Program-made: the position numbers and the translations under genes | NCBI RefSeq assembly: GCF_000720635.1 | Contig: NZ_JOCF01000021.1 | Coordinates: forward strand, 27,580 to 91,579 | DNA length: 64,000 nucleotides | Direction of reading: 5' to 3' | Source of the DNA: Streptomyces sp. NRRL WC-3742 | GTDB taxonomy: Bacteria > Actinomycetota > Actinomycetes > Streptomycetales > Streptomycetaceae | Shown here: piece by piece, positions 26,802-34,853 of the stretch | Numbering within the stretch: the stretch's first letter is position 1 | How the letters are laid out: each line of letters opens with the position of its first letter | Notes under the pieces: model-generated | Told to the model about the DNA's origin: nothing | The model's database searches: none | What the model saw: the letters and a program-made list of their open reading frames with translations, nothing else

Positions 26802-28295
26802 ATGCCCGCAACGGGAGACGGGCGGGCACCTGGTGCCACGGGCCTGCCGGGCGCCCACGACGGTGCCCGCAGCGGCCGTGCCCGCAACCACCCGATCGCG
26901 ACCGGCCCGACGACGGCCTCACCGATACCTCATCCCCGCTCCCGGGCCTCCCGCCTCGGCGACGCCCCGGCGGCCCCGGCCGAGGCACCGCTCGAGGCCC
27001 CGCTCGAGGGCGGCGCCGCTCCGCTGCGGCTGCTGGTCATCGAGGACGACCTCTCCGACGCCCAGCTGATCAAGGCAGCCGCCGCCGACAGCGGCACCTC
27101 CATCGAGCTCCACTGGGCCCGGGGCCTCGACCAGGCCGCCGCCCTGCTCGCCGCGCCCGCCTCCGCCGCCAGGCGCGGCCGCGGCCGCGGCGCCGAGTTC
27201 GACTGCGTGCTGCTCGACCTCGCCTCCCCCGCCGACCTGGCGCACCCCTCCGACGCCTCGGACGGCCTCGAGGGCCTGCACGAACTGCTCCGCCGGGCCC
27301 CGCACACCCCCGTCGTGGTGCTCACCGACGCCGCCGGGGCCGAACTCGGCGCCGCCGCCGTCGCCGCCGGCGCCCAGGACTTCCTGATCAAGCACGAGAC
27401 GGACGGCCCGCTGCTGGCCCGCGCCCTGCGCTACGCCGTCGAGCGCAAGCGCGCCGACGAGTCGCAGCGCCGGCTCGTCGAGGCCGAACTGCGCGGCCAG
27501 GAGAACGCCCGCCTCCAGCGCCACCTGCTGCCCACCCCGCTGCTCGACGGCGCCGGGCTCTCCTTCACCCGCCGCTACCGCCCCGGCCGCCGCCGCGCCC
27601 TGCTCGGCGGCGACTTCTACGACGCCGTGCGCACCGACGACGGCACCGTGCACGTGGTGATCGGCGACGTCTGCGGCCACGGCCCGGACGAGGCGGCCCT
27701 CGGCGTCGCGCTCCGGATAGCGTGGCGCACCCTCGTCTTCGCGGGCCTCACCGGCGAAACCCTGCTCACCACCCTCCAGCACGTGCTGGAGCACGAGCGG
27801 CGCAGCGACGAGATCTTCGCGACGCTCTGCATGCTGGTGATCGAACCCGGCGGCTCCGACGCCGGCCTCGACTCGCTCGGCGCCCGCGAATTCGCCCGGC
27901 TCTACCTCGCCGGGCACCCGGCGCCGCTGCTGCTCGGCCGCGACCACCGCCCGCTCACCCTGCCCGCCGACTTCGCCGGGCCCGCACTCGGGCTGCTGCC
28001 CTGCCACGACGGAGGGGCCGCCTGGCCCGCCCACGAGGTCGAACTCCAGCCCGGCTGGCGGCTGTTGCTCTACACCGACGGGCTGATCGAGGGCCGCGTC
28101 GGGGCCGGGTCCCGGCGCCTCGGGCAGGACGGCCTGGCGGACCTGATCGCCGACCACCAGACGGCGGGGCTGACCAGGGGCCGGCTCATCGACAGCGCCA
28201 TCGCCGAGGTCGAGGAGCTCAACGGCGGCGCGCTCACGGACGACGTGGCGGTGCTGCTGCTGGAGCGCAACCCGGTGCAGCTGATCCTGGGCTGA
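26802..28295 (+). CDS. Receiver-domain PP2C (SpoIIE-type) phosphatase
   Basis: A 497-residue cytoplasmic signalling protein. Residues 1-72 are disordered. The receiver domain (about 74-212) has the acidic EDD at 81-83, phosphoacceptor D139 in VLLDL and Lys197 in FLIKHE. An amphipathic linker (about 213-245) leads into the PP2C domain (about 245-495) with metal ligands in GGDFYDAV, IGDVCGHG, LYTDGLIEG and TDDVAVLL, all intact. Such RsbU-like enzymes dephosphorylate anti-anti-sigma factors. Phosphorylation of the receiver would control that. No cognate kinase, anti-sigma or antagonist gene is adjacent. GGGAGG lies eight bases before the ATG at 26802, which decides the start. Confidence 0.87.
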   Translation: MPATGDGRAPGATGLPGAHDGARSGRARNHPIATGPTTASPIPHPRSRASRLGDAPAAPAEAPLEAPLEGGAAPLRLLVIEDDLSDAQLIKAAAADSGTSIELHWARGLDQAAALLAAPASAARRGRGRGAEFDCVLLDLASPADLAHPSDASDGLEGLHELLRRAPHTPVVVLTDAAGAELGAAAVAAGAQDFLIKHETDGPLLARALRYAVERKRADESQRRLVEAELRGQENARLQRHLLPTPLLDGAGLSFTRRYRPGRRRALLGGDFYDAVRTDDGTVHVVIGDVCGHGPDEAALGVALRIAWRTLVFAGLTGETLLTTLQHVLEHERRSDEIFATLCMLVIEPGGSDAGLDSLGAREFARLYLAGHPAPLLLGRDHRPLTLPADFAGPALGLLPCHDGGAAWPAHEVELQPGWRLLLYTDGLIEGRVGAGSRRLGQDGLADLIADHQTAGLTRGRLIDSAIAEVEELNGGALTDDVAVLLLERNPVQLILG

Positions 28296-28342
28296 GGCTT
28301 CCGACTTCCGGGCTTCCGAGGTTTCCGGGTTTCCGGCACAAC

Positions 28343-28384
28343 ACTGCGGCCCGGTCGGGGAGGGTTCCCCGACCGGGCCGCAGT
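28343..28384. terminator. Strong terminator hairpin between convergent genes
   Basis: A 19-bp perfect stem (28343-28361 with 28366-28384) has the loop GGGT. Before it (28298-28335) the hexamer CTTCCG or TTTCCG repeats five times. Confidence 0.87.
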
Positions 28385-28408
28385 GCTGTGTGCGCGTGGC
28401 CCCGCGCT

Positions 28409-28753
28409 CTACCAGGGGCCGTACGGGCCGGAGTTGCTCCGGCCGCCGCCCCCGCCCGTCAGCTGCCGGATCGCCGGGCGGACGTCCACCCAGTAGGCGA
28501 TCGTCGCGGCCAGCCCGGCCAGGGTCAGGATGCTGTAGAGCGGGTTCACCCCGAACAGCAGGTCGAAGCCGAAGGCGAGGCCGAGGATGACCAGCCAGAA
28601 CGTCTTGGTCTTCTTGTCCGCGGCGCGGTAGGCGTCCTCCCGGCGGCTCCCCGCGTCAACCAGTGCGACCAGCTTGAACCCCAGGATGGCCACGGCCACC
28701 CACCAGAAGGGGTTCAGGTAGTCCAGGGCGAGGACCTGGAAAACTCCGCCCAT
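28409..28753 (-). CDS. DUF2516 family membrane protein
   Basis: A 114-residue protein with three membrane helices: about 11-33 (YLNPFWWVAVAILGFKLVALVD), 50-70 (KTFWLVILGLAFGFDLLFG) and 72-92. The conserved motif REDAYRAADKKTKTFW lies between helices 1 and 2, with YWVDVRPAI near the end. The tail is Gly-rich. It matches Rv0476 of Mycobacterium tuberculosis in motif and position, downstream of the HbhA-like gene. Function unknown. SD GGAGGAGG precedes the ATG. The order XRE regulator, HbhA-like, DUF2516 forms one leftward operon. Confidence 0.85.
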   Translation of the reverse strand: MGGVFQVLALDYLNPFWWVAVAILGFKLVALVDAGSRREDAYRAADKKTKTFWLVILGLAFGFDLLFGVNPLYSILTLAGLAATIAYWVDVRPAIRQLTGGGGGRSNSGPYGPW

Positions 28754-28776
28754 CGTGGCCTCCTCCGTCGTCTCGC

Positions 28777-29304
28777 CTAGCGGTCCGCGTTCTTCTTCGT
28801 GGCCCGGGCCGACGGCTTCCGGGGCGCCGGCTCGTCCTCGACCAGCTCGGCCTCGACGAGCTCGGGCTCCCCGACGGAATCGGCGGGCTCGGGCTCCACG
28901 CTGACCACCGTAACCGCCGGGGCGGCCGGACGGGCCTTCTCCACCGCGACCTTGCCGCGTTCGGCCAGATCGTCGTACGTCTCCTTGGCCTTCACGGCCA
29001 GCTCGACCGCGCGGCCCACCTGCTGGAGGGCGAAGCCCTGGGCCCGCTCCTGCAGCGCCTTGAGGTCGGTGGGCAGGGCGCTGACGGCCTCGGTGACCTT
29101 GGCGGGCGCCCCGACCAGCAGCTCCTGCGCCTCGTGCAGCCGGGCCGTGGCCTTCTCCTGCGCGCCCTTGCGGTCCGCCGCCAGCGCCTCGACCCGGCCC
29201 GGCACCTCGCGCAGCTTCTCGTAGGCGAGGTCCCCGGCGCCGGCGAGGGCATAGAGGGGGGTCGGGTCGGTGAGGGTCTTCTTGATGTCGTCGGTGATGG
29301 GCAT
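28777..29304 (-). CDS. HbhA-like helical protein (heparin-binding haemagglutinin family)
   Basis: A 175-residue protein starting MPITDDIKKTLTDPTPLYALAGAGDLAYEKLREVPGRVEAL, the typical HbhA opening. A long coiled coil follows (about 30-125) and then an acidic and Lys/Ala tail (KPSARATKKNADR). In mycobacteria HbhA binds heparin through a Lys-rich repeat tail and affects lipid bodies. Here the tail is mostly acidic with only a short basic end, so heparin adhesion is unlikely; a membrane or lipid-associated role is more plausible. The start is two bases after the XRE gene's stop, so it is translated from the same message. Confidence 0.85.
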   Translation of the reverse strand: MPITDDIKKTLTDPTPLYALAGAGDLAYEKLREVPGRVEALAADRKGAQEKATARLHEAQELLVGAPAKVTEAVSALPTDLKALQERAQGFALQQVGRAVELAVKAKETYDDLAERGKVAVEKARPAAPAVTVVSVEPEPADSVGEPELVEAELVEDEPAPRKPSARATKKNADR

Positions 29305-29306
29305 GG

Positions 29307-29747
29307 TTACCGGTCCTCCCGGTGGATGTGCGGGGTGGCTGGGCCGTCGGTCGTCGAACCGTCCGAAGCAGGGTCCGGAACAGGGGCCGAAGCGGGGTCC
29401 GAGACGGCGTTCTCCTTGAGGAAGGCGTCGTAGACCGCGAGCAGCGCCTGCTTCTGCCGCTCGGTGATCAGCGGATCGGCCAGGATCGAGGCCCGCAGCT
29501 CGCGGCCCTCGCTCCGCCGCTCCTCCAGGATCCCGGCCTGGACGTACAGCGTCTCCGCCGAGATCCGCAGCGCCTTCGCGATCTGCTGCAGGATCTCCGC
29601 GCTCGGCTTGCGCAACCCTCGCTCGATCTGGCTGAGGTAGGGGTTGGACACGCCGGCGGCCTCCGCCAGTTGCCGCAACGAGTACTGCGCGTTGCGGCGC
29701 TGCTCGCGGATGTACTCGCCCAGCGAGCCGACGTTCAGTGAGGCCAT
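29307..29747 (-). CDS. XRE-family transcriptional regulator of the HbhA operon
   Basis: A 146-residue protein with an N-terminal helix-turn-helix of the XRE/Cro type (about 8-66: YIREQRRNAQYSLRQLAEAAGVSNPYLSQIERGLRKPSAEILQQIAKAL). A helical segment (about 70-120: ILEERRSEGRELRASILADPLITERQKQALLAVYDAFLKE) resembles the Rv0474 C-terminal part. A low-complexity tail follows. The upstream in-frame ATG at 29762 would add MHAVP; neither start has a clear SD. An 18-bp perfect palindrome 20 bases upstream is the probable autoregulatory operator. It is the first gene of the XRE / HbhA / DUF2516 operon. Confidence 0.87.
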   Translation of the reverse strand: MASLNVGSLGEYIREQRRNAQYSLRQLAEAAGVSNPYLSQIERGLRKPSAEILQQIAKALRISAETLYVQAGILEERRSEGRELRASILADPLITERQKQALLAVYDAFLKENAVSDPASAPVPDPASDGSTTDGPATPHIHREDR

Positions 29748-29767
29748 GGGAACAGCGTGCATCAGAC

Positions 29768-29785
29768 TGCTTGCAATTGCAAGCA
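29768..29785. promoter_or_regulatory. 18-bp perfect palindrome upstream of the XRE gene
   Basis: TGCTTGCAATTGCAAGCA is an exact palindrome in an otherwise very GC-rich region. It lies 20 bases before the XRE start at 29747 and overlaps a possible -35 (TTGCAA). It is the expected kind of site for a dimeric XRE repressor acting on its own operon. The remaining 29786-30035 has no gene that I can support. Confidence 0.7.
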
Positions 29786-30035
29786 GAGTGCTAGCCCGAG
29801 CAAACGCCCCCCCGCCCCTCGCCGCCCACCCGCCTCCCCGCCCCCACCGCGCGGCTTTCGGGGCGACCGGAGTTCGCTGGAAGGATGCTGGGAGTTCGGC
29901 CAACGGCGGGCCGGGTGGGGGGCAAGCGGGGCGCATGGTGCGGGCAATGCGCCCGGAATGCCCGGATTCCGCCGGTCAGGCAACTCTCAGCCGCCGTCCA
30001 GGACTCCGAAAGAGCCCCCCGGGAAGCTGTCCGCC

Positions 30036-31466
30036 ATGAAGGTGCTACCACGGCGGCGAGGCGCCGTCCTCGTCAACTCCGCGCTCGGCGTGGCCCTGTT
30101 GGGCGGCGCCGCCCTGGCGTTCACGACGGTGAACGGAAGCGGCGGTAAAGCCGAGGCGCGGCCCACCGCCCGTACCGCGACGGTGGCCAAGGGCACGGTC
30201 CTGGCCACCGTGTCCGGAACCGGTTCGCTGGTCTCGCCGACCGACGCGGCCCAGGACTTCACCACCGGCGGGCGGCTCACCTCGGTGAAGGTCGCGGTGG
30301 GGGACGCCGTGAAGAAGGGGCAGGTGCTCGCCACCGTCGACACCACGGCGGCCCAGCAGCAGGTCGACTCCGCGCGGTCCGCGCTCGCCACCGCGAACGC
30401 CAACCTGACCAAGGCGCAGGCCGGGGTCACGACGACGACCGTCGTACCGGGGGCGAGCTCGGGCTCGGGGTCGGGCTCGAACTCGGGCTCGGGCTCGGGT
30501 AATACCGGCGGCACCGGTGGCACCGGCGGCACCGGTGGCGGACGGGGGTCGGGGGCGAGCAGCGCTCCCGAGCCGCAGGCCACCACGGTCACCACCACCA
30601 AGGTCGACGACGCCGCCGTCGCCCAGGCCGAACAGCAGGTGGCCACCGCGCAGACCAACCTCACCAACGCCCAGGCGGCGCTGGCCGGGACGACGCTCAC
30701 CGCCTCGATGGACGGGACGGTGGCCTCGGTGGCCGGAAAGGTCGGCGACACGGTCGGCTCCACCTCGGGCGCCTCCAACGGATCCTCCTCGGGGGCCTCC
30801 GGCTCCTCGGCCAAGAGCGGTTCGTCGAGCGGGGGTTCGGGCGGCCTGAGCGGATTCGTCGTGCTGACCAACCCGACCGGGATGCAGGTCACCGCGAACT
30901 TCTCCGAACTGGACTCGCTCAAGCTGAAGAAGGGCGAGGCGGCCACCGTCACCCTGAACGCGCAGTCCGACACCAAGCTCAACGCGACCGTCCTGTCCGT
31001 CAGTTCGCTGCCGAGCACCGGCGGATCGGGCGGCGCGGCCGGCTCCTCCGCCGTGCAGTACGCGGCGACGCTCCAGCTCACCGGAGACACCAGCACCCTG
31101 CGCACCGGCCTGAGCGCCACCGTCCAGGTGATCACCGGCGAGGCGGACGGCGCGCTGTCGCTGCCCACCTCGGCGCTCTCCGGCACCGGCGCCGGCCGCA
31201 CCGCCACCCTGGTCCACCCGGACGGCAGCACCGAGCGGGTGGACGTCACCGTCGGTGTGGAGGGCGACAGCACCGTGCAGGTGGCGTCCGGGCTCAAGGA
31301 GGGCGACAAGGTCGCGCTCCCCACCACCAGTGGCGGCAACGGCTTCCCGAACGCCTCCTTCCCCGGCCTGGGCGGCGGCAACGGCGGCGGTCGCGGCGGC
31401 AACGGCGGCAACGGCGGCACTGCGGGAATCCCCGCGACCGGTGCCGGTCGCGGCGGCAAGGGCTGA
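30036..31466 (+). CDS. MacA/HlyD-type efflux adaptor
   Basis: A 476-residue adaptor of a MacAB-like exporter. There is an N-terminal membrane helix (AVLVNSALGVALLGGAALAFT), a lipoyl half-motif at about 48-80, and a helical hairpin broken by a Gly/Ser linker (about 140-180: SSGSGSGSNSGSGSGNTGGT). The second half-lipoyl and barrel domains follow (LSGFVVLTNPTGMQVTANFSE, TGLSATVQV). The tail is Gly-rich. In Gram-positives such proteins link the ABC permease to the outside face of the membrane. It is followed after four bases by the ATPase gene, and then the permease. Confidence 0.83.
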   Translation: MKVLPRRRGAVLVNSALGVALLGGAALAFTTVNGSGGKAEARPTARTATVAKGTVLATVSGTGSLVSPTDAAQDFTTGGRLTSVKVAVGDAVKKGQVLATVDTTAAQQQVDSARSALATANANLTKAQAGVTTTTVVPGASSGSGSGSNSGSGSGNTGGTGGTGGTGGGRGSGASSAPEPQATTVTTTKVDDAAVAQAEQQVATAQTNLTNAQAALAGTTLTASMDGTVASVAGKVGDTVGSTSGASNGSSSGASGSSAKSGSSSGGSGGLSGFVVLTNPTGMQVTANFSELDSLKLKKGEAATVTLNAQSDTKLNATVLSVSSLPSTGGSGGAAGSSAVQYAATLQLTGDTSTLRTGLSATVQVITGEADGALSLPTSALSGTGAGRTATLVHPDGSTERVDVTVGVEGDSTVQVASGLKEGDKVALPTTSGGNGFPNASFPGLGGGNGGGRGGNGGNGGTAGIPATGAGRGGKG

Positions 31467-31470
31467 GTGG

Positions 31471-32268
31471 ATGCGTCACGTCATCGACAAGCGACCCCCG
31501 GCGGCGCCCGTCCCGGTGATCCGGATCAGCCGGCTCACCAAGGCGTACGGGCACGGCGACGCCACCGTGCACGCGCTGCGCGGCCCCGTCGACCCGGCCA
31601 CCGGCGCCCCGCTGGGCGTCAGCCTGGACATCGCCGAGGGCGACTACGTCGCCGTGATGGGCAGTTCGGGGTCCGGCAAGTCCACCCTGATGAACATCCT
31701 CGGCTGCCTCGACGTACCGACCGCCGGCCGCTACCTGCTGGACGGCATCGACGTCGGCCACCTGGACGAACGGCAGCTCTCGCTGGTGCGTAACCGCAAG
31801 ATCGGCTTCGTTTTCCAGTCCTTCAACCTGGTGCCGCGCACCACCGCGCTCGCCCAGGTCGAGCTGCCGCTCGCCTACGCGGGCGTGCGCACCGCCGAGC
31901 GCCGTCGGCGGGCGCTGGCCGCGCTGGCGCTGGTCGGCCTCGCCGAGCGGGCCGGGCACAAGCCCAACGAGCTGTCCGGCGGGCAGCAGCAGCGCGTCGC
32001 GGTCGCCCGGGCGCTGGTCACCGCGCCGGCCATGCTGCTCGCGGACGAGCCCACCGGCAACCTCGACAGCCGTTCCACCGAGGAGGTGCTGGCCCTGATC
32101 GACGGCCTCAACGCCACCGGCCGCACCGTCGTGGTGATCACCCACGAGGACGAGGTGGCCCGGCACGCCAAGCGGGTGCTGCGGCTGGTCGACGGCGCGA
32201 TCGTCGACGACGTCCGGCAGGCGCCCGTGGACGGGCCGCCGCCCGCGCTGGTGGAGGTGTCCGCGTGA
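31471..32268 (+). CDS. ABC transporter ATPase, MacB/LolD type
   Basis: A 265-residue ATPase. Walker A is MGSSGSGKSTL, the Q-loop VFQSFNLVPRTTA, signature LSGGQQQRVAVARAL, Walker B MLLADEPTGNLDS and the switch His in VVITHEDEVA. It energises the mechanotransduction-type MacB permease next to it. The adaptor gene lies upstream (gap four bases) and the stop overlaps the permease start as GTGA. The start ATG at 31471 was preferred to others because it is next to the adaptor's stop; no good SD is visible, so translation may be coupled. Confidence 0.88.
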   Translation: MRHVIDKRPPAAPVPVIRISRLTKAYGHGDATVHALRGPVDPATGAPLGVSLDIAEGDYVAVMGSSGSGKSTLMNILGCLDVPTAGRYLLDGIDVGHLDERQLSLVRNRKIGFVFQSFNLVPRTTALAQVELPLAYAGVRTAERRRRALAALALVGLAERAGHKPNELSGGQQQRVAVARALVTAPAMLLADEPTGNLDSRSTEEVLALIDGLNATGRTVVVITHEDEVARHAKRVLRLVDGAIVDDVRQAPVDGPPPALVEVSA

Positions 32269-33479
32269 TCCTCTGGCAGACACTGCGGTTCGCGGTCGGC
32301 GGGCTGATGGCCAACAAGGTGCGCTCGGCCCTGACCATGCTGGGGGTGATGATCGGCGTCGCCTCGGTCATCCTGCTGCTGGCGGTCGGCAACGGCTCCT
32401 CGGTGGCGGTGAAGAACTCGATCACCTCGCTCGGCACCAACTCGCTGACGGTCAGCGCCGGTTCGGCGTACGGCGGGGCGCGGGGCGGAGCCTCGTCGGG
32501 AAAGCGGCTGACCGTCGCGGACGCCAAGGCGCTGGCCGGCGACGCGGACTCGTCGGCGATCCGGTCCGTCGCGCCCGTGGTCACGACCACCGGGACGGCG
32601 CTGTACGGCAACATCTCGTACAACCCGGGGTCGATCGTCGGGACGTACCCCTCGTACTTCGAGACCGCCAACCAGAAGGTGGCGCACGGCGACTACTTCA
32701 CGGACGACGACGTGCTCGGCTCGCGGAAGGTCGCGGTGCTCGGGGCGACGACGGCCAAGCAGTTGTTCGACACCGAGGACGCGATCGGCAAGCGGATCGT
32801 GCTCGGCGGAACGCCGTTCACCGTGGTCGGGGTGCTCCAGGCCAAGGGCGGGACGGGCTTCACCGACCCGGACGACGTGGTGATCGCGCCGCTGCCGACC
32901 GTGCAGAACGCGTTCACCGGCTTCGGTCCGGTCAGCCAGATCCTGGTGCAGGCGTCCTCGGCGGACACCACGACGGCCGCGCAGTCCGAGATCACCCGGG
33001 TGCTGCTCGGGACGCACGCGATCGCCGACCCGAGCAAGCCCGACTTCCGGATCACCAACCAGGCGTCGCTGCTCACGGCGCGGGAGAGCACCACCAGGAC
33101 GTTCACCGTGCTGCTGGGGGCGGTGGCCGCGATCTCGCTGCTGGTCGGCGGGATCGGGATCACCAACATCATGCTGGTCACGGTGACCGAGCGGACCAGG
33201 GAGATCGGCATCCGCAAGGCGCTGGGCGCTCCGCGCGCCGTGATCCTGGGGCAGTTCCTCACCGAGTCGACGCTGCTGTCCGTGATCGGGGCGGGGCTGG
33301 GGGTGCTGGCCGGGATGGTCGGGTCGCACTTCAGCATCGTCGGGATCGAACCGGTGGTGATCCCCGAGTCCGTGCTCGGCGCGTTCGGGATCGCCGTCGC
33401 GATCGGACTGTTCTTCGGCAGCTACCCCGCCAACCGGGCCGCCTCGCTGCGGCCGATCGACGCCCTTCGGCACGAGTAG
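32265..33479 (+). CDS. MacB-type ABC permease
   Basis: A 404-residue permease with the MacB layout. The first helix is near residue 20 (SALTMLGVMIGVASVILLLAV). A large extracytoplasmic domain spans about 50-275. Three helices end the protein (LLGAVAAISLLVGGIGITNIMLV, SVIGAGLGVLAGMVG, GAFGIAVAIGLFFGSYPANRAASLRPIDALRHE). The FtsX-like TERTREIGIRKALGA motif lies between the helices. Together with the preceding genes it forms a tripartite exporter of unknown substrate. Downstream is the decayed TnpB element, which separates it from the probable fourth gene. Confidence 0.88.
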   Translation: MILWQTLRFAVGGLMANKVRSALTMLGVMIGVASVILLLAVGNGSSVAVKNSITSLGTNSLTVSAGSAYGGARGGASSGKRLTVADAKALAGDADSSAIRSVAPVVTTTGTALYGNISYNPGSIVGTYPSYFETANQKVAHGDYFTDDDVLGSRKVAVLGATTAKQLFDTEDAIGKRIVLGGTPFTVVGVLQAKGGTGFTDPDDVVIAPLPTVQNAFTGFGPVSQILVQASSADTTTAAQSEITRVLLGTHAIADPSKPDFRITNQASLLTARESTTRTFTVLLGAVAAISLLVGGIGITNIMLVTVTERTREIGIRKALGAPRAVILGQFLTESTLLSVIGAGLGVLAGMVGSHFSIVGIEPVVIPESVLGAFGIAVAIGLFFGSYPANRAASLRPIDALRHE

Positions 33480-33493
33480 GAGCGATGGTTCGT

Positions 33494-34022
33494 TGACATC
33501 CTCCCCGCGCTGGGGCGCGGGGATTCCGGCCGCGACTGCGGCACGGGGTCTGCGCCCTGTGCGGCCGGCGTTCCGGTGGGTTCCTGTTTCAACGGGCCGT
33601 GCCCGGCGTGGGATTGCCACTCCGGGTCCTACCGGCCCTCCGCAGGCGCTTAGCCTGTCCGCCCGTCCGGCGGCCAGGCTGTTCCGAGCAGCATTGAGGT
33701 CACGGTCATGGAGGACACCGCACGCCCCGCAGGTCCACTCGCGGAACGCGAGCGGCTTGGGTCCGTCGCGATGCCCGCACTGCGAGCAGAGCTGGGAGGA
33801 CACCGAGGCCAGCCACGACCGGGCATCCGTCTTCTTCGCCTCCGTGATCACCGACCTGGCCAGGGCACCCGTCGGGATCCTCGACCTGTCCGCCTTCCAC
33901 GCCGCCTTCCGCAGGGAAAGCGCATCGTTGTACACCACCCGCGCACACCCGAACGTACGGGCCAGCGCCTGCCGCTGACCCTCCGTCGGATAGAGGCGAT
34001 AGGAGTATCTGAGATGCACCAC
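33494..34022 (-). pseudogene. Internally deleted TnpB (RNA-guided nuclease of IS200/IS605)
   Basis: The frame starts with GTG at 34022 (or 34019) as VVHLRYSYRLYPTEGQRQAL, the TnpB N terminus. It continues RTFGCARVVYNDALSLRKAA to WLASVSS (about residue 70). It then jumps directly to QLCSQCGHRDGPKPLAFREW and GACGVLHDRDLNAARN, the zinc ribbon and third RuvC motif. The middle (about 220 residues in normal TnpB), with the first two RuvC acidic residues, is missing, so there is no nuclease. The junction VSSQ fits recombination between two short similar sequences (about 33791-33802). There is no stop inside the element, and the frame runs on antisense into the MacB gene. Confidence 0.8.
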
Positions 34023-34025
34023 ATC

Positions 34026-34051
34026 AACGCACCGGCAGGCACTGACAATCG
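34026..34051 (-). promoter_or_regulatory. DNA-damage-type (RecA-NDp-like) promoter before the tnpB remnant
   Basis: Read leftward, TTGTCAGTG is followed after eight bases by TGCGTT, then GATGTG and the GTG at 34019. The pattern TTGTCRGTG-N8-TANNNT is met except for one -10 base (G for A). The 16-mer CCGATTGTCAGTGCCT (34037-34052) also occurs exactly at 43542-43557. Confidence 0.5.
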
Positions 34052-34132
34052 GACGCCGCCATCGGCACGGCGGTCCGCAGACAGTCCGCTTCCTTTCCCG
34101 GCCAAGGCCGGGGGTATCCACGGAGGTCCCCG

Positions 34133-34783
34133 ATGAGTCAGGCCGAAGAGCGGCGGACGGAACAGGCCGAGCAGGCCGAGCGGTTGGAGCTGCTGGCGAC
34201 GCCGCCGGACACGCGGGACGTGAGCGGGGAGCTGGCGGCCCCGCCGCGACGGAAGCTGCCCTGGCTGAGCCTGGTGCTGGCCGGCGGTGTGATCGCGACC
34301 TGCGCGTTCGCGGGCGGGGTCTGGTACCAGAAGGACCAGGCGCCCTCCTCGTCGTCGACGCCCCGCGCCGCCGCCGGTGGCGGCCAGACGGGCGGCGGCG
34401 GGTACGGCGGGTACGGCGCGCAGGGCGGCACCGGGCGCCGTAGCGGGCAGGGTCAGGGCCAAGGTCAGGGCCAGGGCCAGGGCCAGAGGCAGGGTGGTGG
34501 ACAGGCGGGGTTCACCCGGGGGACGGTGAAGGCCGTCGACGGGAGCACCGTCTACCTGACGGACGCCGGCGGGAACACCGTGAAGGTGACCACGGGCGAC
34601 TCGACGAAGATCCAGCTCAACAAGGAGGGCAAGGTCGCCGACCTCCTGCCCGGGCAGAGCGTGACGGTGGTCGGCACCCCCGACGCCAACGGCGGCTACG
34701 CGGCCTCCCAACTGGTCGAGGGCGCCGGCGGGTTCGCCGGTGGCGCGGGTGGCCCCGGCCGGGGTGGCACGACCGGCGGCTGA
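34133..34783 (+). CDS. Membrane-anchored protein with DUF5666-like domain
   Basis: A 216-residue protein. The acidic cytoplasmic leader (1-42) and one membrane helix (LPWLSLVLAGGVIATCAFAGGVWY) precede a Gly/Gln repeat region (GQGQGQGQ, about 105-122). A small beta-rich domain (about 125-190) has GTVKAVDGSTVYLTDAGGNTVKVTTGDSTKIQ and LLPGQSVTVVG, the DUF5666 pattern. The role is unknown. The position suggests a fourth gene of the MacAB-like cluster, now cut off by the TnpB element. GGAGG lies six bases before the ATG. A strong terminator follows. Confidence 0.72.
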   Translation: MSQAEERRTEQAEQAERLELLATPPDTRDVSGELAAPPRRKLPWLSLVLAGGVIATCAFAGGVWYQKDQAPSSSSTPRAAAGGGQTGGGGYGGYGAQGGTGRRSGQGQGQGQGQGQGQRQGGGQAGFTRGTVKAVDGSTVYLTDAGGNTVKVTTGDSTKIQLNKEGKVADLLPGQSVTVVGTPDANGGYAASQLVEGAGGFAGGAGGPGRGGTTGG

Positions 34784-34803
34784 TCACGCGTGGACCGCCG
34801 GCC

Positions 34804-34840
34804 GCAGGCCCCCGCCCGGACTCCCCGGGCGGGGGCCTGC
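34804..34840 (+). terminator. Terminator between convergent genes
   Basis: A 16-bp stem, GCAGGCCCCCGCCCGG (34804-34819) with 34825-34840, has the loop ACTCC. It can serve both the DUF5666-like and the MerR-fusion genes. Confidence 0.82.
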
Positions 34841-34853
34841 GCCGTGTGGCCGG

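Larger units (their letters stand above)
33494..34060 (-). mobile_element. Decayed IS200/IS605-type (TnpB-only) element
   Basis: About 560 bases between the MacB permease and the DUF5666-like gene. The right end has the conserved hairpin CCCCGCG (33503-33509) with CGCGGGG (33516-33522) beside TTGACATCCTCC. The left end probably lies near 34050, before the tnpB promoter region; its exact border is not visible. No TnpA transposase gene is present. The element carries only an internally deleted tnpB and is likely an inactive passenger, though the right end could still produce a guide-type (omega) RNA of the usual TnpB 3' region. Confidence 0.75.

Noticed and set aside
33493..33978. 161-codon rightward frame over the TnpB remnant
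   Set aside because: It is antisense to the clear TnpB zinc-ribbon coding and has no features of its own.
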